Shown in pieces: positions 8,966 through 18,935 of a stretch of 64,000 nucleotides of DNA (positions are counted from its first letter, which is position 1; the number at the start of each line of letters is the position of its first letter). Location: the NCBI RefSeq assembly GCF_000148725.1, contig NZ_GL476320.1, positions 163,637 to 227,636 of the forward strand, given 5' to 3'. The DNA comes from Roseibium sp. TrichSKD4 (GTDB lineage: Bacteria > Pseudomonadota > Alphaproteobacteria > Rhizobiales > Stappiaceae). The position numbers and the translations under genes are program-made. A model generated the notes under the pieces. The model searched no databases. It saw only the letters and a program-made list of their open reading frames with translations, and was not told the origin of the DNA.

Positions 8966-9628
8966 CTAACCCAGTGCAGGCAGGCCTGTGAGGTCGCTCA
9001 AGGTGGCTGCTGGGGAAAGATCCGCATACTCATCGGGCATGCCGGTACGGTTCATCCAGACAGTTCGGAAACCGAATTTGGTGGCACCGGCAATATCCCA
9101 GCGGTTTGATGACTGGAAGGACACGGCATCGGCGTAGATGCGATAAGAGAACGTCACTTCCTCATAGACCTTCGGGTCGGTCTTGAAGGTTTTCAGGCTA
9201 TCGACGGAAAAGACGTCATCCAGAAGGTCAGACAGGCCAGCCGCTTTCACGGCGGCGTCCAGCATTTCCGGAGATCCGTTTGACAGGATCGCAAGTTTCG
9301 CGCCGGTTGCCTTGAGTTCCGTCAGCACTTCCGGGACTTCCGGATAGCAATCCAGCGTCATGTAAGCACTTAAAAGATCAGCGCGCATGGACTTGTCGGC
9401 GGTTGGTACAAGAGCAAAGGCCGTGTCGAGCGCATCTTCCGTTAGCTGCCAGAAGTCTTTGTATTGGCCCATGAGGGCCCGCACCCAGGAATACTCCAAT
9501 TGCTTCTCACGCCATAGGGACGACAGCCGCTGCGCATCTGGCCCCAGCTTCGCCGCATGCTTGCGAACAGCTGCGTGGACATCAAACAAAGTCCCATATG
9601 CATCAAAAACATAAGCCGCATGCGACAT
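8966..9628 (-). CDS. (S)-2-haloacid dehalogenase, haloacid dehalogenase type II
   Basis: A 220-residue HAD-superfamily hydrolase that matches L-2-haloacid dehalogenases, which convert 2-haloalkanoates to 2-hydroxy acids. Motif I FDAYGTLFD has the nucleophilic Asp near residue 9. Motif II is LSNGS, motif III the lysine of KTFKTDPKVYE, and motif IV SSNRWDIAGATKFGF; the SSN.WD variant is typical of this subfamily. The ATG at 9628 has GGAG upstream and replaces a longer reading from 9751 that adds an unrelated N terminus. The gene stands alone. Confidence 0.9.
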   Translation of the reverse strand: MSHAAYVFDAYGTLFDVHAAVRKHAAKLGPDAQRLSSLWREKQLEYSWVRALMGQYKDFWQLTEDALDTAFALVPTADKSMRADLLSAYMTLDCYPEVPEVLTELKATGAKLAILSNGSPEMLDAAVKAAGLSDLLDDVFSVDSLKTFKTDPKVYEEVTFSYRIYADAVSFQSSNRWDIAGATKFGFRTVWMNRTGMPDEYADLSPAATLSDLTGLPALG

Positions 9629-9999
9629 GACAAGCTCCAAGCCCGATAATGAATGTGTGGCGCATACATGCCCCGCTACCGAAAGAAACGTCAAGCCGTA
9701 GAAACCGCGTAAGTGTGCACTGCGGCATAGTGCCGTGGATGAGTGGGGCAAGTGGACAATCGCGCGAACATCGATAGATCGGGCTGGTTTTCGGTCGGGA
9801 AATTCTGTTTTTGGAAAGGTTTGATTGATGAGAAAAATTCCGGTTCTGCGGATTGCGTGGGATAATCTATCTCAAAATTGCGGAGTGGCCGCGAAAGTGT
9901 TGACCTTGCTGGCTCTGTGTCGTTTTTTCAAGGCAATAATCAAGGTACGCAGCGCGTGGTTGGCCCATGGAGCTGCCGATTTTAGGGAAGAAACACATC

Positions 10000-10857
10000 A
10001 TGAGCACCTGGAGCGAGACCTGGACCTGGTATGAAGGCGAATGGTATTCGGGCAACCCGCCGATCATGGGGCCGCGAACCCATGCAGCGTGGCTCGGCTC
10101 CAGCGTGTTTGACGGTGCCCGGTATTTCGAGGGCGTTATGCCAGACCTCGATTTGCACTGTCAGCGCGTCAATGATTCTGCCGATGCGTTGGGCATGAAA
10201 GCGACCTTCGAAGTCGGCAAGATGATGGAGCTGACGAAAGACGGCGTGAATAAATTCAGCCCAGACAAGCAAATCTATATCAAGCCGATGTATTGGGCGG
10301 AAGCGGACGGACCGGGCGTAATCGCCGCTGATCCGGAAAGTACACGCTTCTGCCTTTGTCTTTTCGATGCCCCGATGGCGCCGAAGGAAGCTGCAGCGTC
10401 GGTGACTTTGTCTCCATTCCGCCGTCCAACCATGGAAACCATGCCGGTCAATGCCAAAGCCGGTTGCCTTTATCCGAACAACGCGCGCGCGATGGTGGAA
10501 GCCAAAAGCCGCGGGTTTGATAATGCTGTTGTGCTGGACATGCTTGGCAATGTAGCCGAGCTGACATCGGCCAACCTTTTCATGGCAAAGGATGGTGAGG
10601 TTCACACGCCAGCCCCCAACGGAACGTTCCTGAATGGCCTGACACGCCAGCGCGTGATCCACCTGCTGCGCACCGCCGGGTACAAGGTCCATGAGCGCAC
10701 AATCGGCTATCCGGAGTTTTTAGAGGCTGACGAGATTTTCTCAACCGGCAACTACAACAAGGTTTCACCTGTGAACCGCATCGAAACGCGGGACATCCAG
10801 CCCGGCCCGATTGCGGCCAAGGCGCGGGAGCTTTATTGGGAATTTGCCCACGCCTGA
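10000..10857 (+). CDS. ilvE: Branched-chain amino acid aminotransferase
   Basis: A 285-residue fold-type IV PLP enzyme that transfers amino groups between glutamate and branched-chain 2-oxo acids. Visible motifs are the opening TWTWYEGEWYSGNPPIMGPRTHAAW, SSVFDGARYFEG, the PLP-lysine region MPVNAKAGCLYPNNARAM (lysine in NAKAG), and the phosphate-binding AELTSANLFMAKDG and TFLNGLTRQRV. The ATG at 10000 fits other family members; the frame is open from 9967. It is a single gene, convergent with the MFS gene that follows. Confidence 0.9.
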   Translation: MSTWSETWTWYEGEWYSGNPPIMGPRTHAAWLGSSVFDGARYFEGVMPDLDLHCQRVNDSADALGMKATFEVGKMMELTKDGVNKFSPDKQIYIKPMYWAEADGPGVIAADPESTRFCLCLFDAPMAPKEAAASVTLSPFRRPTMETMPVNAKAGCLYPNNARAMVEAKSRGFDNAVVLDMLGNVAELTSANLFMAKDGEVHTPAPNGTFLNGLTRQRVIHLLRTAGYKVHERTIGYPEFLEADEIFSTGNYNKVSPVNRIETRDIQPGPIAAKARELYWEFAHA

Positions 10858-10863
10858 TGGGGG

Positions 10864-12051
10864 TTATCTGACGACAAGCAGCGCCGCGACAACAAGCGCG
10901 GCGGCTGCGCATAAGGTGGGGGCCTCAAAAGACCCGGTCAGGGTGTACAACTCGCCAGCAAACCAAGGCCCTGCCATCTGACCAAGGCCGAAACTGGCAG
11001 TCATAAGCGCCAAAATGCGTCTTGGGTCCGCTGTTCCCAGTTTGGCCAGATGGGCCCGCGCTTCCACTAATCCCAGCGCTGTGATGCCCATAAAGGTGCC
11101 GCCAAGCAGAGCTGCGCCAAACCTGAAAATCAGGGGCTCTTGCGATAGCACGGTGAGACTGACGCCGACTGCTTCTGTGAGGCAGGCGAGAGCAATGGCG
11201 CGCCGTGCGCCAGTTCGCTCGGAGATCTGGTTCCAGATGAAAATGGAAGGCGCTGCCGCTAGGCCAACGATCAGCCAGACATATGGCTCACTTGGCTGTA
11301 AGTCTGGCGTCGTTCGGGCAAGAACCGAAACAAAAGTTGCTGTGATCACATAACCAAAGCCGAACAAGCCGTAGGCAAAGATCAGCCGGATAAGCGAGCC
11401 ATCCAGTTGCAGCTTATCTGAAACGGGGCCTTGCTCCGGCGCGGGTACTTCCATAGTTGGTACATTCGACTGAGCCGGAACCAAATTTGCGCTGATCAGC
11501 AGCAAGAGAAGGCTTGCACCACCGGCTGCAAACCAAAGGTCTGACGAGCTCGCATTTGCCAGTGCCAGCAGTGCGATCAAAAGGGCTGAAAAGGCAATCC
11601 CGCTGCCGACACCTGCAAAATGAACCGCTGATAACCCCGGCTTTCCCGAGGTGCGCAAGCGATCCAGAATGAGGCTGGAGGAAAATACCAGAACAAGGGC
11701 GCTTGCGACCCCACCTATAAACCGGAGTGCCAGAAAGGTCTCAAGACTTGTAACGGTTCCCATCAGTCCCGTTGTCGCCGCACTGGCAAAAAGAGCACCC
11801 AAAAACCAGCTTCTGGCGCTGCCCGGCAGACCACGCATAGCCCCGAAAAGCGCGCCAATAAGATAGCCGAGAAAATTGGCGGAGGCGATCAATCCTGCAT
11901 CATCTGCGCTGAGATTAAGCCCATCCACCATAAAGGGCAGGATGGGCGTATAGACAAACCGCCCAATACCCATGGCTGCAGCCAAAGACAGAAGGCCGCC
12001 GATGGCCAACAGGGTGGGGGACGTTAAACTGCGCAAGAAAGAACCAGCCAA
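10864..12051 (-). CDS. MFS transporter, YbfB/YjiJ family
   Basis: A 395-residue, twelve-helix major facilitator. The N terminus with GIGRFVYTPILPFM followed by LSADDAGLIASANFLGYLIGAL is the signature of the YbfB/YjiJ branch; the substrate is unknown. The reading frame begins at a TTG (12051) with no clear ribosome-binding site, so the true start is uncertain. The stop codon lies only six bases from the end of ilvE on the opposite strand. Confidence 0.85.
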   Translation of the reverse strand: MAGSFLRSLTSPTLLAIGGLLSLAAAMGIGRFVYTPILPFMVDGLNLSADDAGLIASANFLGYLIGALFGAMRGLPGSARSWFLGALFASAATTGLMGTVTSLETFLALRFIGGVASALVLVFSSSLILDRLRTSGKPGLSAVHFAGVGSGIAFSALLIALLALANASSSDLWFAAGGASLLLLLISANLVPAQSNVPTMEVPAPEQGPVSDKLQLDGSLIRLIFAYGLFGFGYVITATFVSVLARTTPDLQPSEPYVWLIVGLAAAPSIFIWNQISERTGARRAIALACLTEAVGVSLTVLSQEPLIFRFGAALLGGTFMGITALGLVEARAHLAKLGTADPRRILALMTASFGLGQMAGPWFAGELYTLTGSFEAPTLCAAAALVVAALLVVR

Positions 12052-12131
12052 GTGATGGAATACGAACAGACGCTAGCCGCACTTCCAGCATCAAGGCAAG
12101 GACTAATCAAGCGGTCTTTTTTGGGGGCATC

Positions 12132-14368
12132 TCAGATCTTGTTGGCTTGGTAGTATTGTACGTCCCGCGCGGCAAATTGGGGTGGCTGGTGACTCAGGAC
12201 GGCGTGGATCCTCTCGGAGAGGTCTTTCAATGAGAACGGCTTCAACAAGACATCCGTGCCATGCGGTGGTTTGACCTTGGAGAAGCCCGAAACATAGACA
12301 ACACCCGGTGAAGTTTTGCAGGCGCGCCGTAAATCTTCTACTGGCTGAAAGGCATGCCCATCTGACAGCACTGCGTCGCTGACGATCAGGTCCAACGGGT
12401 CTTCCGGATCAACTCTGTATTGGAGTTCCGCAATGCTCTCGGCGTTTGTTACGTTAAAGCCAAGATCTGTCAGCATCTCGTTCAAGGTCTGAAGTAGCTC
12501 GGGATTGTCCTCGATCACGAGCGCTTTGCGGCCAGAATAGTTCGCATTTTGCCTTGGCGAGGCCGTTTCGTTTGTCGGGTGCTGGACTGGTTGGGCCATG
12601 GGAATTGCTAGCGGCAAGGTCAGGATCGCCTCTGCTCCCGGACCAGCATTCTGAAGCTGAACTTCGCCGTCCGACTTGTGTGCAAAGCCTCTGACCATTG
12701 CAAGCCCTAGACCCGCGCCACCTTCGCCGTGCCGGGTGGTGAAAAACGGCTCAAAAATGCGGTCGAGAATCTCCTCCGATATACCCGCCCCATAATCTCG
12801 GATGCGAAGTTCCACGCGGGCATCTTTCGCCAACGTTGCGGTCACATCAACATAGCCAGAGCTCAACATCGCCTTTGCTGCATTCTCCATCAAATTGCGC
12901 AAGGCACGGTGAAAAGTGACCACGTCGACCAACACATGTAGCCCTTCATCGATATCGATCTGGAAAATCAGGCCCTGTCCATGGGCGCTGATGATTTCTC
13001 TCGACACTTCCTGAACAGCTTTCAGGCAATTGACCTGTTTGGCGTTTTGAAGCTTGTGGTCCTTGGTGAAGGACAGAAGGTCATGAGTGACCTTGGCTGC
13101 GCGCATCGCTCCATTACGGGCATTGTTAAGTGCCTTTTCGCCAGCAGCCGACAGGTTTTCCCTGAACTCTAGAACATCGAGAGAACCCACAACAGTCGCC
13201 AGATAGTTGTTGAAGTCATGAGCAATAATTGCCGTCATGCGCACAATCGCATCGTGCCTCTCCCGTTCTGCGGCAGACACTTGAAGCGCGTGACTTTCCG
13301 AAAAGTCGTGGGCCACAAAACGATAGCCTTTGAAATGCTCATCTTCATCGAAATAGGGACGCCCACGCAGCTTCCAAAATCGGTTCGGGGCGGGTTGTTT
13401 TAATTGAAGAACGACATCCTTGATCGGTTGTTGGATCTGAAGAGTGTTCTCCAGTTGGTAAGCCGCGCTGGTTCCTTTGACGAAGAGCTCGCCGAGAAGA
13501 GTTTCGTTTTCGATCAGCTCATGAGGCTCAGCGGCCATATGCATTCGATCGGGAATAGAGATCAGGTGACCGGACTTGTTGGTCTCAAGAGCCAGTCTTC
13601 TGCCGAATTCTCAAACTCGGCGAGCGCCAACGAAATATAGTCCCAGGAGCGCTGCAACTCGTCGCGCAAAAGCGCGCCGTCGACAAAGACCCTCCATTGG
13701 CGCCAGAAGAAGACCGAATAGAGGATGAAAATGCTGACAACAGTCCATTCGATAGTACCGATGACGCCGCTGTTCTCGGACATCATCAGGTAGATCGCAG
13801 CCATGGTCGTTAGACCGGTTAGGCCCATAACCGGGAAAATGCTGCACCACCACGTAACAAAAAACATCCAAACCAGAAAAGTAAAATAGAGGCAGATTTT
13901 CTGGATATCGCCATGATTGGCTTGGTCCGTCAGGACCGGCATTGTTCCGATTGCAAGCGAAATCCAGATCGTCATGACGAAGTATACGGCGTAAATATGC
14001 CGCCGCTTGTACTTGCGTCTTTTAGCCTCTGTTCCAAACAAAAATATCAGACCGGCTTGAACCACAAACTCCAGCGCCGTGAAGATGAACCAGTAGATTT
14101 GCGGCAGGCCAATTGCCGGATAAACGGTAATAAAGGTACTGATAAGTCCAGGTATCGCCAACAGCTGCATATGCGTGTTGCCAGCGAAAAAACTTCGGAA
14201 CTGCTCCTGCCGCACAAAGCGAGCAGTACTCTTCTTAAAAGCGTTGCCTTGAAGACCAAAGCCAAGTTTCAGGATATCGACTTCAGAGGGGCGGCTTGAA
14301 TAGGATGGGCTGGAAGCGTCAAGAAAACTGGCAGTCCGTGAGCCTGAATGGGCTGATCGCGTTGACAT
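12132..14368 (-). pseudogene. Membrane-bound hybrid sensor histidine kinase, split by a frameshift
   Basis: Two adjacent minus-strand frames encode consecutive parts of one hybrid kinase. The 5' part (14368 to 13562) has about six membrane helices and ends in AEFENSAEDWL, the usual beginning of a PAS domain. The 3' part (12132-13544) continues the PAS domain (RFWKLRGRPYFDEDEHFKGYRFVAHD), then the phosphoacceptor box IIAHDFNNYLATVVG, an ATPase domain (NLMENAAKAM, DYGAGI, GGAGLGLAMVRG) and a C-terminal receiver (ALVIEDNP, LIVSDAVLSDG, LLKPF). Reading the 3' frame upstream of its first ATG gives ETNKSGHLISIPDRM, which joins directly after EDWL. A one-base deletion near 13583-13592 explains the break. 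CckA-like HDFNN kinases are the nearest type. It is either a true pseudogene or a sequence error. Confidence 0.85.
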
Positions 14369-14596
14369 GCTATAGACGGTCCGGATTTCACCATAAGTCT
14401 CGATGCAAAGCAGGCGGCAAAATTGTAGAAGAACAAATTCAACGCGCGTTAATGTTGCAATTGCGAATGGAAGTATAGTTCAGTCGAGGTAGAGCGTGTA
14501 ACCGTCTATAGGTTGTATATAGGGCAGAGCCTCTACGTCATTTAGGCTTGGTTTTGAACGAGTTCGGAAATATTGAGACAAGGTCTGGACACGAAT

Positions 14597-15289
14597 TCAG
14601 GAGCCGGCAGATGGACGCCACCCCGCGGCTAAGGCCTCTGCTTCTGAACAAAACCATCGCTCTCCCTTGGCTTCGTTGATCCGTGTCCTCGAGTATGAAG
14701 GAGCCCAAGGTGGATGATAGATCCGTCCACGGTTGGAAATGTTTCCTTTGATCGGACAACCTACGGGCGCGCTTTGGTCTGCAACCTGCCACTTGGCCTT
14801 TCGGTAATCCCACGGGGCCTCTGCCCAACCTGACCACATTCCCACCCGAGATTGGCGCGCGATCTTCTCGTCCATCACATATTGATGGGAGTATTTGACG
14901 AAAGCGAAAGCGTGTCCGGACCGGACCATTTCCGCATTCATGTTCACATGACCGGCAAAACAGGTTGCGATCCGTCGCTGGTATCGGTCCGTCTCAGTGC
15001 CTTCGCAATGAACTGGCCCTTGTTGGGCAAGGCGTTCCAGCTGTTTCTTGGCAAGTGCCCCGCACCGTGTGATTTGTCCCGTTTTGTCGAGGCAGCGTTG
15101 ACCAAGCTCTGGTGCATCAATTCCATCTAACCGGATGCGTTCACCTGACAGAACGATCGTGTCGCCATCAACAATACGCAATCCCTCGTTTGCCTGTGCC
15201 GTACCGCTCATCTGCAAGAGGGCGAAGGACAGCATCAGGGAAAGGGCAAAAGTTCGGTGTCCCGATGCGGTCAGGATTGATTGGAGCAT
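14597..15289 (-). CDS. Secreted thermonuclease (SNase)-like protein with C-terminal sunset-type domain
   Basis: About 230 residues. A signal peptide (LSLMLSFALLQMSGTAQA) precedes a staphylococcal-nuclease fold: IVDGDTIVLSGERIRLDGIDAPE with its conserved catalytic-site Asp, then TDRYQRRIATCF and a VRSGHAFAF segment. After residue 170 a short cysteine-containing module (GCPIKGNISNRGRIYH, then GERWFCSEAEALAAGWR) resembles the sunset/excalibur-like domains often appended to such nucleases. The ATG at 15289 is used; a GTG at 15334 is possible. It is probably an extracytoplasmic nucleic-acid degrading enzyme. Confidence 0.82.
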   Translation of the reverse strand: MLQSILTASGHRTFALSLMLSFALLQMSGTAQANEGLRIVDGDTIVLSGERIRLDGIDAPELGQRCLDKTGQITRCGALAKKQLERLAQQGPVHCEGTETDRYQRRIATCFAGHVNMNAEMVRSGHAFAFVKYSHQYVMDEKIARQSRVGMWSGWAEAPWDYRKAKWQVADQSAPVGCPIKGNISNRGRIYHPPWAPSYSRTRINEAKGERWFCSEAEALAAGWRPSAGS

Positions 15290-15513
15290 GTCACGCGCTC
15301 TGGCTGTGTCTGAAACGTGCGGCAACTCTGACACGGCGAAGGTTACCGGCAGGTTGATATCTCAAAGAGGCTTGGGGATAGAGACGCGCCCAAAAAGCGT
15401 ATGTGACCGAAATGTGCGATCGAACCGAATGATATAATCCGGCAAAACGCGCCAATTGACGAAAGGTCAATAATACCGCTGTAAAAACGTGGCCCATCAA
15501 AAGGGGTTTTCAG

Positions 15514-16371
15514 GTGTTTTCAAAAATTTCGCGCGCGTACAGTCTGGTTGGTCCTTGTTGGCGGGTTCTGATGCTCGACAAGGAGCTATTGTTGTTTCCG
15601 ATCATGAGCGCCATTGCTTTGGCAACGGTTCTCGGCGCGACCGTTTATCCGCTTTATGCCTCTGGCGCATTGGAAATGCTGGTCAACGACTTGCAAACAG
15701 AGCAGGGGGCAGAACAGCATTTGCTCTATCTAGCCGTTGGACTCGGGTTCTATTTTGTCTGTTATTTTGTGATCATTTTCTTCAACGCAGCCCTGATTGG
15801 CTGTGCGTTGATCCGTTTTGGTGGGGGAGATCCGACGGTTGCTGACGGTTTCAGGCTGTCACTTCGGAACCTGCCTCAAATCACTTTATGGGCGCTGGTG
15901 ATGGCAACGGTGGGCTTTCTGCTGCAGCTCCTTGAAAGTCGTTTCAGAGGACTTGCTCGCTTTCTGGTTGGTTTCATCGGAGCCGCTTGGTCTGTCGCTA
16001 CCTTTTTCGCAGTCCCCATTCTTGTGGTTGACGGTGTTGGGCCGGTCGATGCGGTCAAACGCTCGGTTGCTGCCATCCGAAAGACTTGGGGCGAAGCTCT
16101 GGTGAGCCATGTCGGATTCGGCATCCTTGGCGGTTTGGCGACGCTCATCATGCTGCCGTTGTTCGCGGGTGCGGTTTGGATTGCGCCGACATCTTCTACA
16201 ATGGCAATCGGATTGGCGTTCGTGGCGCTGGTCTGGATCCTCCTGGTCAATCTGGTTCTGACGACCTTGAGTGCCATCATGCGCGCAGCGCTTTACATCT
16301 ATGCGGTCGAAGGCGAGATCCCTGCTCACTTCGACAGTCAGCTCATGAAAGACGCTTTTGGCGCTACGTGA
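15514..16371 (+). CDS. DUF6159-like integral membrane protein
   Basis: A 285-residue polytopic protein with about six hydrophobic segments, matching proteins annotated DUF6159. The opening MFSKISRAYSLVGPCWRVLMLDKELLLFP, the central ARFLVGFIGAAWSVATFFAVPILVVDGVGPVDAVKRS and the C-terminal MRAALYIYAVEGEIPAHFD are characteristic. The start is a GTG with AAGGGG about eight bases upstream. Function is unknown; the PILVVDGxGPxDAxKRS stretch is also seen in glycerophosphodiesterase-type membrane domains. Confidence 0.75.
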   Translation: MFSKISRAYSLVGPCWRVLMLDKELLLFPIMSAIALATVLGATVYPLYASGALEMLVNDLQTEQGAEQHLLYLAVGLGFYFVCYFVIIFFNAALIGCALIRFGGGDPTVADGFRLSLRNLPQITLWALVMATVGFLLQLLESRFRGLARFLVGFIGAAWSVATFFAVPILVVDGVGPVDAVKRSVAAIRKTWGEALVSHVGFGILGGLATLIMLPLFAGAVWIAPTSSTMAIGLAFVALVWILLVNLVLTTLSAIMRAALYIYAVEGEIPAHFDSQLMKDAFGAT

Positions 16372-16526
16372 TTGTCCGTAGGGACAAAAAACAAGAAAAA
16401 ATTTCTTTATTTGGAAATCCGTCATTGCCGTTTGGCATTCAGGCTCCTAAATTGCCGGGCGAAGCGGGGAGCTATGGCAGATTTGGGCTGCGCTCTCCGT
16501 CCGCCTCAACCCAATGGAGTTTTGCC

Positions 16527-17126
16527 ATGTCTTTTGAATTGCCTGATCTTCCGTATGCCCATGATGCGCTCGGCCCGTACATGTCTTCTGAAACTCTCGA
16601 GTTTCACCACGACAAGCACCACATGGCCTATGTGACCAAGGGTAATGAACTTCTCGCTGGCAGCGGTCTTGAAGGTAAGTCCCTCGAAGAGGTTGTGAAA
16701 GAAAGCTTTGGCAAGTACGCCCCACTGTTCAACAATGCCGGTCAGCATTTCAACCACATCCATTTCTGGAACTGGATGAAGCCAAATGGTGGCGGCACAT
16801 CTCTTCCGGGCGCATTGGCTTCCAAAATCGACAGCGATCTGGGCGGCTTTGACAAGTTCCGTGCCGACTTCATCGCAGCTGGTGTTGGCCAGTTCGGTTC
16901 CGGTTGGGCCTGGCTTGTATTGAAAGACGGCAAGCTGGAAATCATGAAGACACCGAACGGTGAAAATCCGCTCGTTCACGGCGCAGCTCCGCTGCTCGGC
17001 GTCGATGTTTGGGAGCACTCCTACTACATCGACTATCGCAACGCGCGTCCGAAGTACCTCGAAGCCTTCGTCGATAATCTCGTCAACTGGGATTACGTTC
17101 TGGAGCTTTACGAAGCAGCTTCCTGA
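16527..17126 (+). CDS. sodB: Superoxide dismutase (Fe/Mn family)
   Basis: A 199-residue cytoplasmic superoxide dismutase. The metal ligands are visible: His in LEFHHDKHH (about residue 27), His in NNAGQHFNHIHFWNWM, and Asp and His in DVWEHSYYIDY. FGSGWAWLVL and the C-terminal WDYVLELYEAA are family hallmarks. The GQHFNH placement favours the iron or cambialistic type, but metal preference cannot be settled by eye. The frame extends upstream to 16086 through another gene, so the ATG at 16527 with GGAG upstream is the start. A strong terminator follows. Confidence 0.95.
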   Translation: MSFELPDLPYAHDALGPYMSSETLEFHHDKHHMAYVTKGNELLAGSGLEGKSLEEVVKESFGKYAPLFNNAGQHFNHIHFWNWMKPNGGGTSLPGALASKIDSDLGGFDKFRADFIAAGVGQFGSGWAWLVLKDGKLEIMKTPNGENPLVHGAAPLLGVDVWEHSYYIDYRNARPKYLEAFVDNLVNWDYVLELYEAAS

Positions 17127-17154
17127 ACGAAGCAAAGCGCTGAATGATTTGAGA

Positions 17155-17183
17155 AAACCCGGCCATTGTGGCCGGGTTTTTTT
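17155..17183 (+). terminator. Intrinsic terminator of sodB
   Basis: An eight-base perfect stem, CCCGGCCA at 17158-17165 with TGGCCGGG at 17169-17176, has a three-base loop and is followed by seven T residues. It lies about 30 bases after the sodB stop. Confidence 0.93.
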
Positions 17184-17300
17184 GTGCGTGGCATTGATCA
17201 CGTTCCCGTGTCTTGTCTCCGTAACACAGACATGTCTAAGTTTTTTCCCTTAGGTGAGATTTAACAATTTGGACGCGATTTTTCTGGAGAGGAGAACCCT

Positions 17301-17762
17301 ATGCGCTTTTTGAAATATGGAATTGCCGTTGCTGCGCTCGCTGCTGCAAGTCTTTCCCTGAATGCGGCTGCCGCATCAGATGACCCGGTTGCGGACCGCA
17401 AAGCTGTCATGCAATCGGTTGGTGCCGCTGCCGGCCTTGGTGGCGGAATGCTGAAAGGGCAGATCGAGTATACGCCAGCTGCGGGCAAGGCAGCCATTTC
17501 CACCATGAACGCAGCTGCGCACACGTTTGGGGGTCTGTTCCCGGATGGGTCTGACATGGCTGACAATTCAACAGCAGCTCCAGCGATTTGGGATGACCGC
17601 GCCGGTTTTGATGCCGAGCTCGCCAAATTCGCTGCGGCAACAGGTGCAGCGGCCAAAGCTTCCGGCAAAGAGGGGCCTGCAGACCTCGATGCATTCAAGG
17701 CTGTATTTGGCCCGGTTTTGGGAACCTGCAAATCCTGTCATGAGGGCTTCCGGGTGAAGTAA
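17301..17762 (+). CDS. Cytochrome c' (periplasmic)
   Basis: A 153-residue protein with a signal peptide (to about residue 25) and a single heme motif, CKSCH, at residues 143-147 near the C terminus, the hallmark of the four-helix-bundle cytochrome c' family. These bind NO or CO at five-coordinate heme and are linked to nitrosative stress tolerance. GGAGAGGAG precedes the ATG. The diheme cytochrome gene follows 87 bases after the stop on the same strand and may be its redox partner. Confidence 0.92.
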   Translation: MRFLKYGIAVAALAAASLSLNAAAASDDPVADRKAVMQSVGAAAGLGGGMLKGQIEYTPAAGKAAISTMNAAAHTFGGLFPDGSDMADNSTAAPAIWDDRAGFDAELAKFAAATGAAAKASGKEGPADLDAFKAVFGPVLGTCKSCHEGFRVK

Positions 17763-17849
17763 CCCGAGCGGGTATTTCAACCCATCGAATAGATATCGCG
17801 TCGCTTGAAAGGCCAAGCGGCGTGATTGCTGTTATTGCCGGAGGTTTTC

Positions 17850-18764
17850 ATGAAAAGAGTTTTGCTGGGCCTGGTTTCGTTGGCTGCTATCGCCGCTGTT
17901 GTAGCTTGGGTGTTGTCCGCCCCGCAAACCTTGTCTGAAACAGCTCTGGCAAATCTTCAGCCCGGTGACGCTGTTCGCGGTGAGCAGGTGTTTTGGGCGG
18001 GCGGTTGTGCATCTTGTCACGCGGCACCGGGTGCAAAAGGTGAAGACAAACTGCGCCTCGTCGGGGGTGTGAAGCTGGAAAGCCCATTCGGTGACTTTAT
18101 AGCGCCTAACATTTCCATGAGCGCGCCGGATGGACTGGCGAATTGGTCGCTGGAGCAGTTTGCCAATGCCATGCTCAAGGGAACGTCCCCGGATGGACAA
18201 AACTATTTCCCGGCCTTTCCCTATACGTCCTACACGCGCATGGAGTTGCAGGATGTGGCCGACCTTTTTGCGTTCATGAAAACGCTTCCCGCTGTCGATG
18301 GTAAAGCACCGGATCATGAGGTTGGGTTTCCCTTCAATATCCGCCGGGCAGTTGGGCTCTGGAAGGTCCTGTTTCTAAAAGAGGGGCCAGTGATCGCTGA
18401 GCCACTGACCTCAGAAACAGATTTGGCCGTCTGGCAACGCGGGCGCTATTTGGTGGAAGGTGCTGGCCATTGCGGCGAATGCCACACGCCTCGTAATCCC
18501 GTCGGCGGCCTTGAGCTTGCATCTTGGCTTTCTGCGGCAAAAGCACCCGTCGGAAACGGCACCATTCCGGATATCACGGCTTCTGAAAAGGGAATTGGCA
18601 GCTGGTCCGTTGAAGACATTGCCTACTATCTGGAAAGCGGCTTTACGCCAGACTACGATTCGGTCGGCGGTGAGATGGTGTCGGTGCAGGAAAACATGGC
18701 CAAATTACCCGCTTCAGACCGAGAAGCTATCGCGGTTTACCTGAAAAATATCCCGCATAAATAG
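17850..18764 (+). CDS. Diheme cytochrome c, membrane-anchored or secreted
   Basis: A 304-residue protein with an N-terminal hydrophobic segment (residues 4-24) and two class I heme motifs, CASCH at 53-57 and CGECH at 208-212, each followed by a distal methionine region (ISMSAPDGLANWS; the second domain ends DREAIAVYLKNIP). The arrangement matches the diheme subunits that accept electrons from periplasmic dehydrogenases. The ATG at 17850 has GGAGG six bases upstream. Cotranscription with cytochrome c' is likely from spacing and orientation. The dedicated electron donor is not in this window. Confidence 0.9.
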   Translation: MKRVLLGLVSLAAIAAVVAWVLSAPQTLSETALANLQPGDAVRGEQVFWAGGCASCHAAPGAKGEDKLRLVGGVKLESPFGDFIAPNISMSAPDGLANWSLEQFANAMLKGTSPDGQNYFPAFPYTSYTRMELQDVADLFAFMKTLPAVDGKAPDHEVGFPFNIRRAVGLWKVLFLKEGPVIAEPLTSETDLAVWQRGRYLVEGAGHCGECHTPRNPVGGLELASWLSAAKAPVGNGTIPDITASEKGIGSWSVEDIAYYLESGFTPDYDSVGGEMVSVQENMAKLPASDREAIAVYLKNIPHK

Positions 18765-18935
18765 AGCGTCCAATTCCATTCAAAGCAGTGTTTCTGGCCA
18801 AATTTTGTGTCCGACACCGACTGGCAAGAATGCGTCAAAAGCGACTACCTAAGACAAAAGTAGGTCGCAATCGTGCAAATGCCTAACGCATGGTAAACTA
18901 CTCTTAACCGTTATACGTACGGGGGAGGAGACGTA

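Noticed and set aside
9825-10034. 69-codon ORF upstream of ilvE
   Set aside because: It overlaps the ilvE start in another frame, has no good ribosome-binding site and no recognisable protein features.
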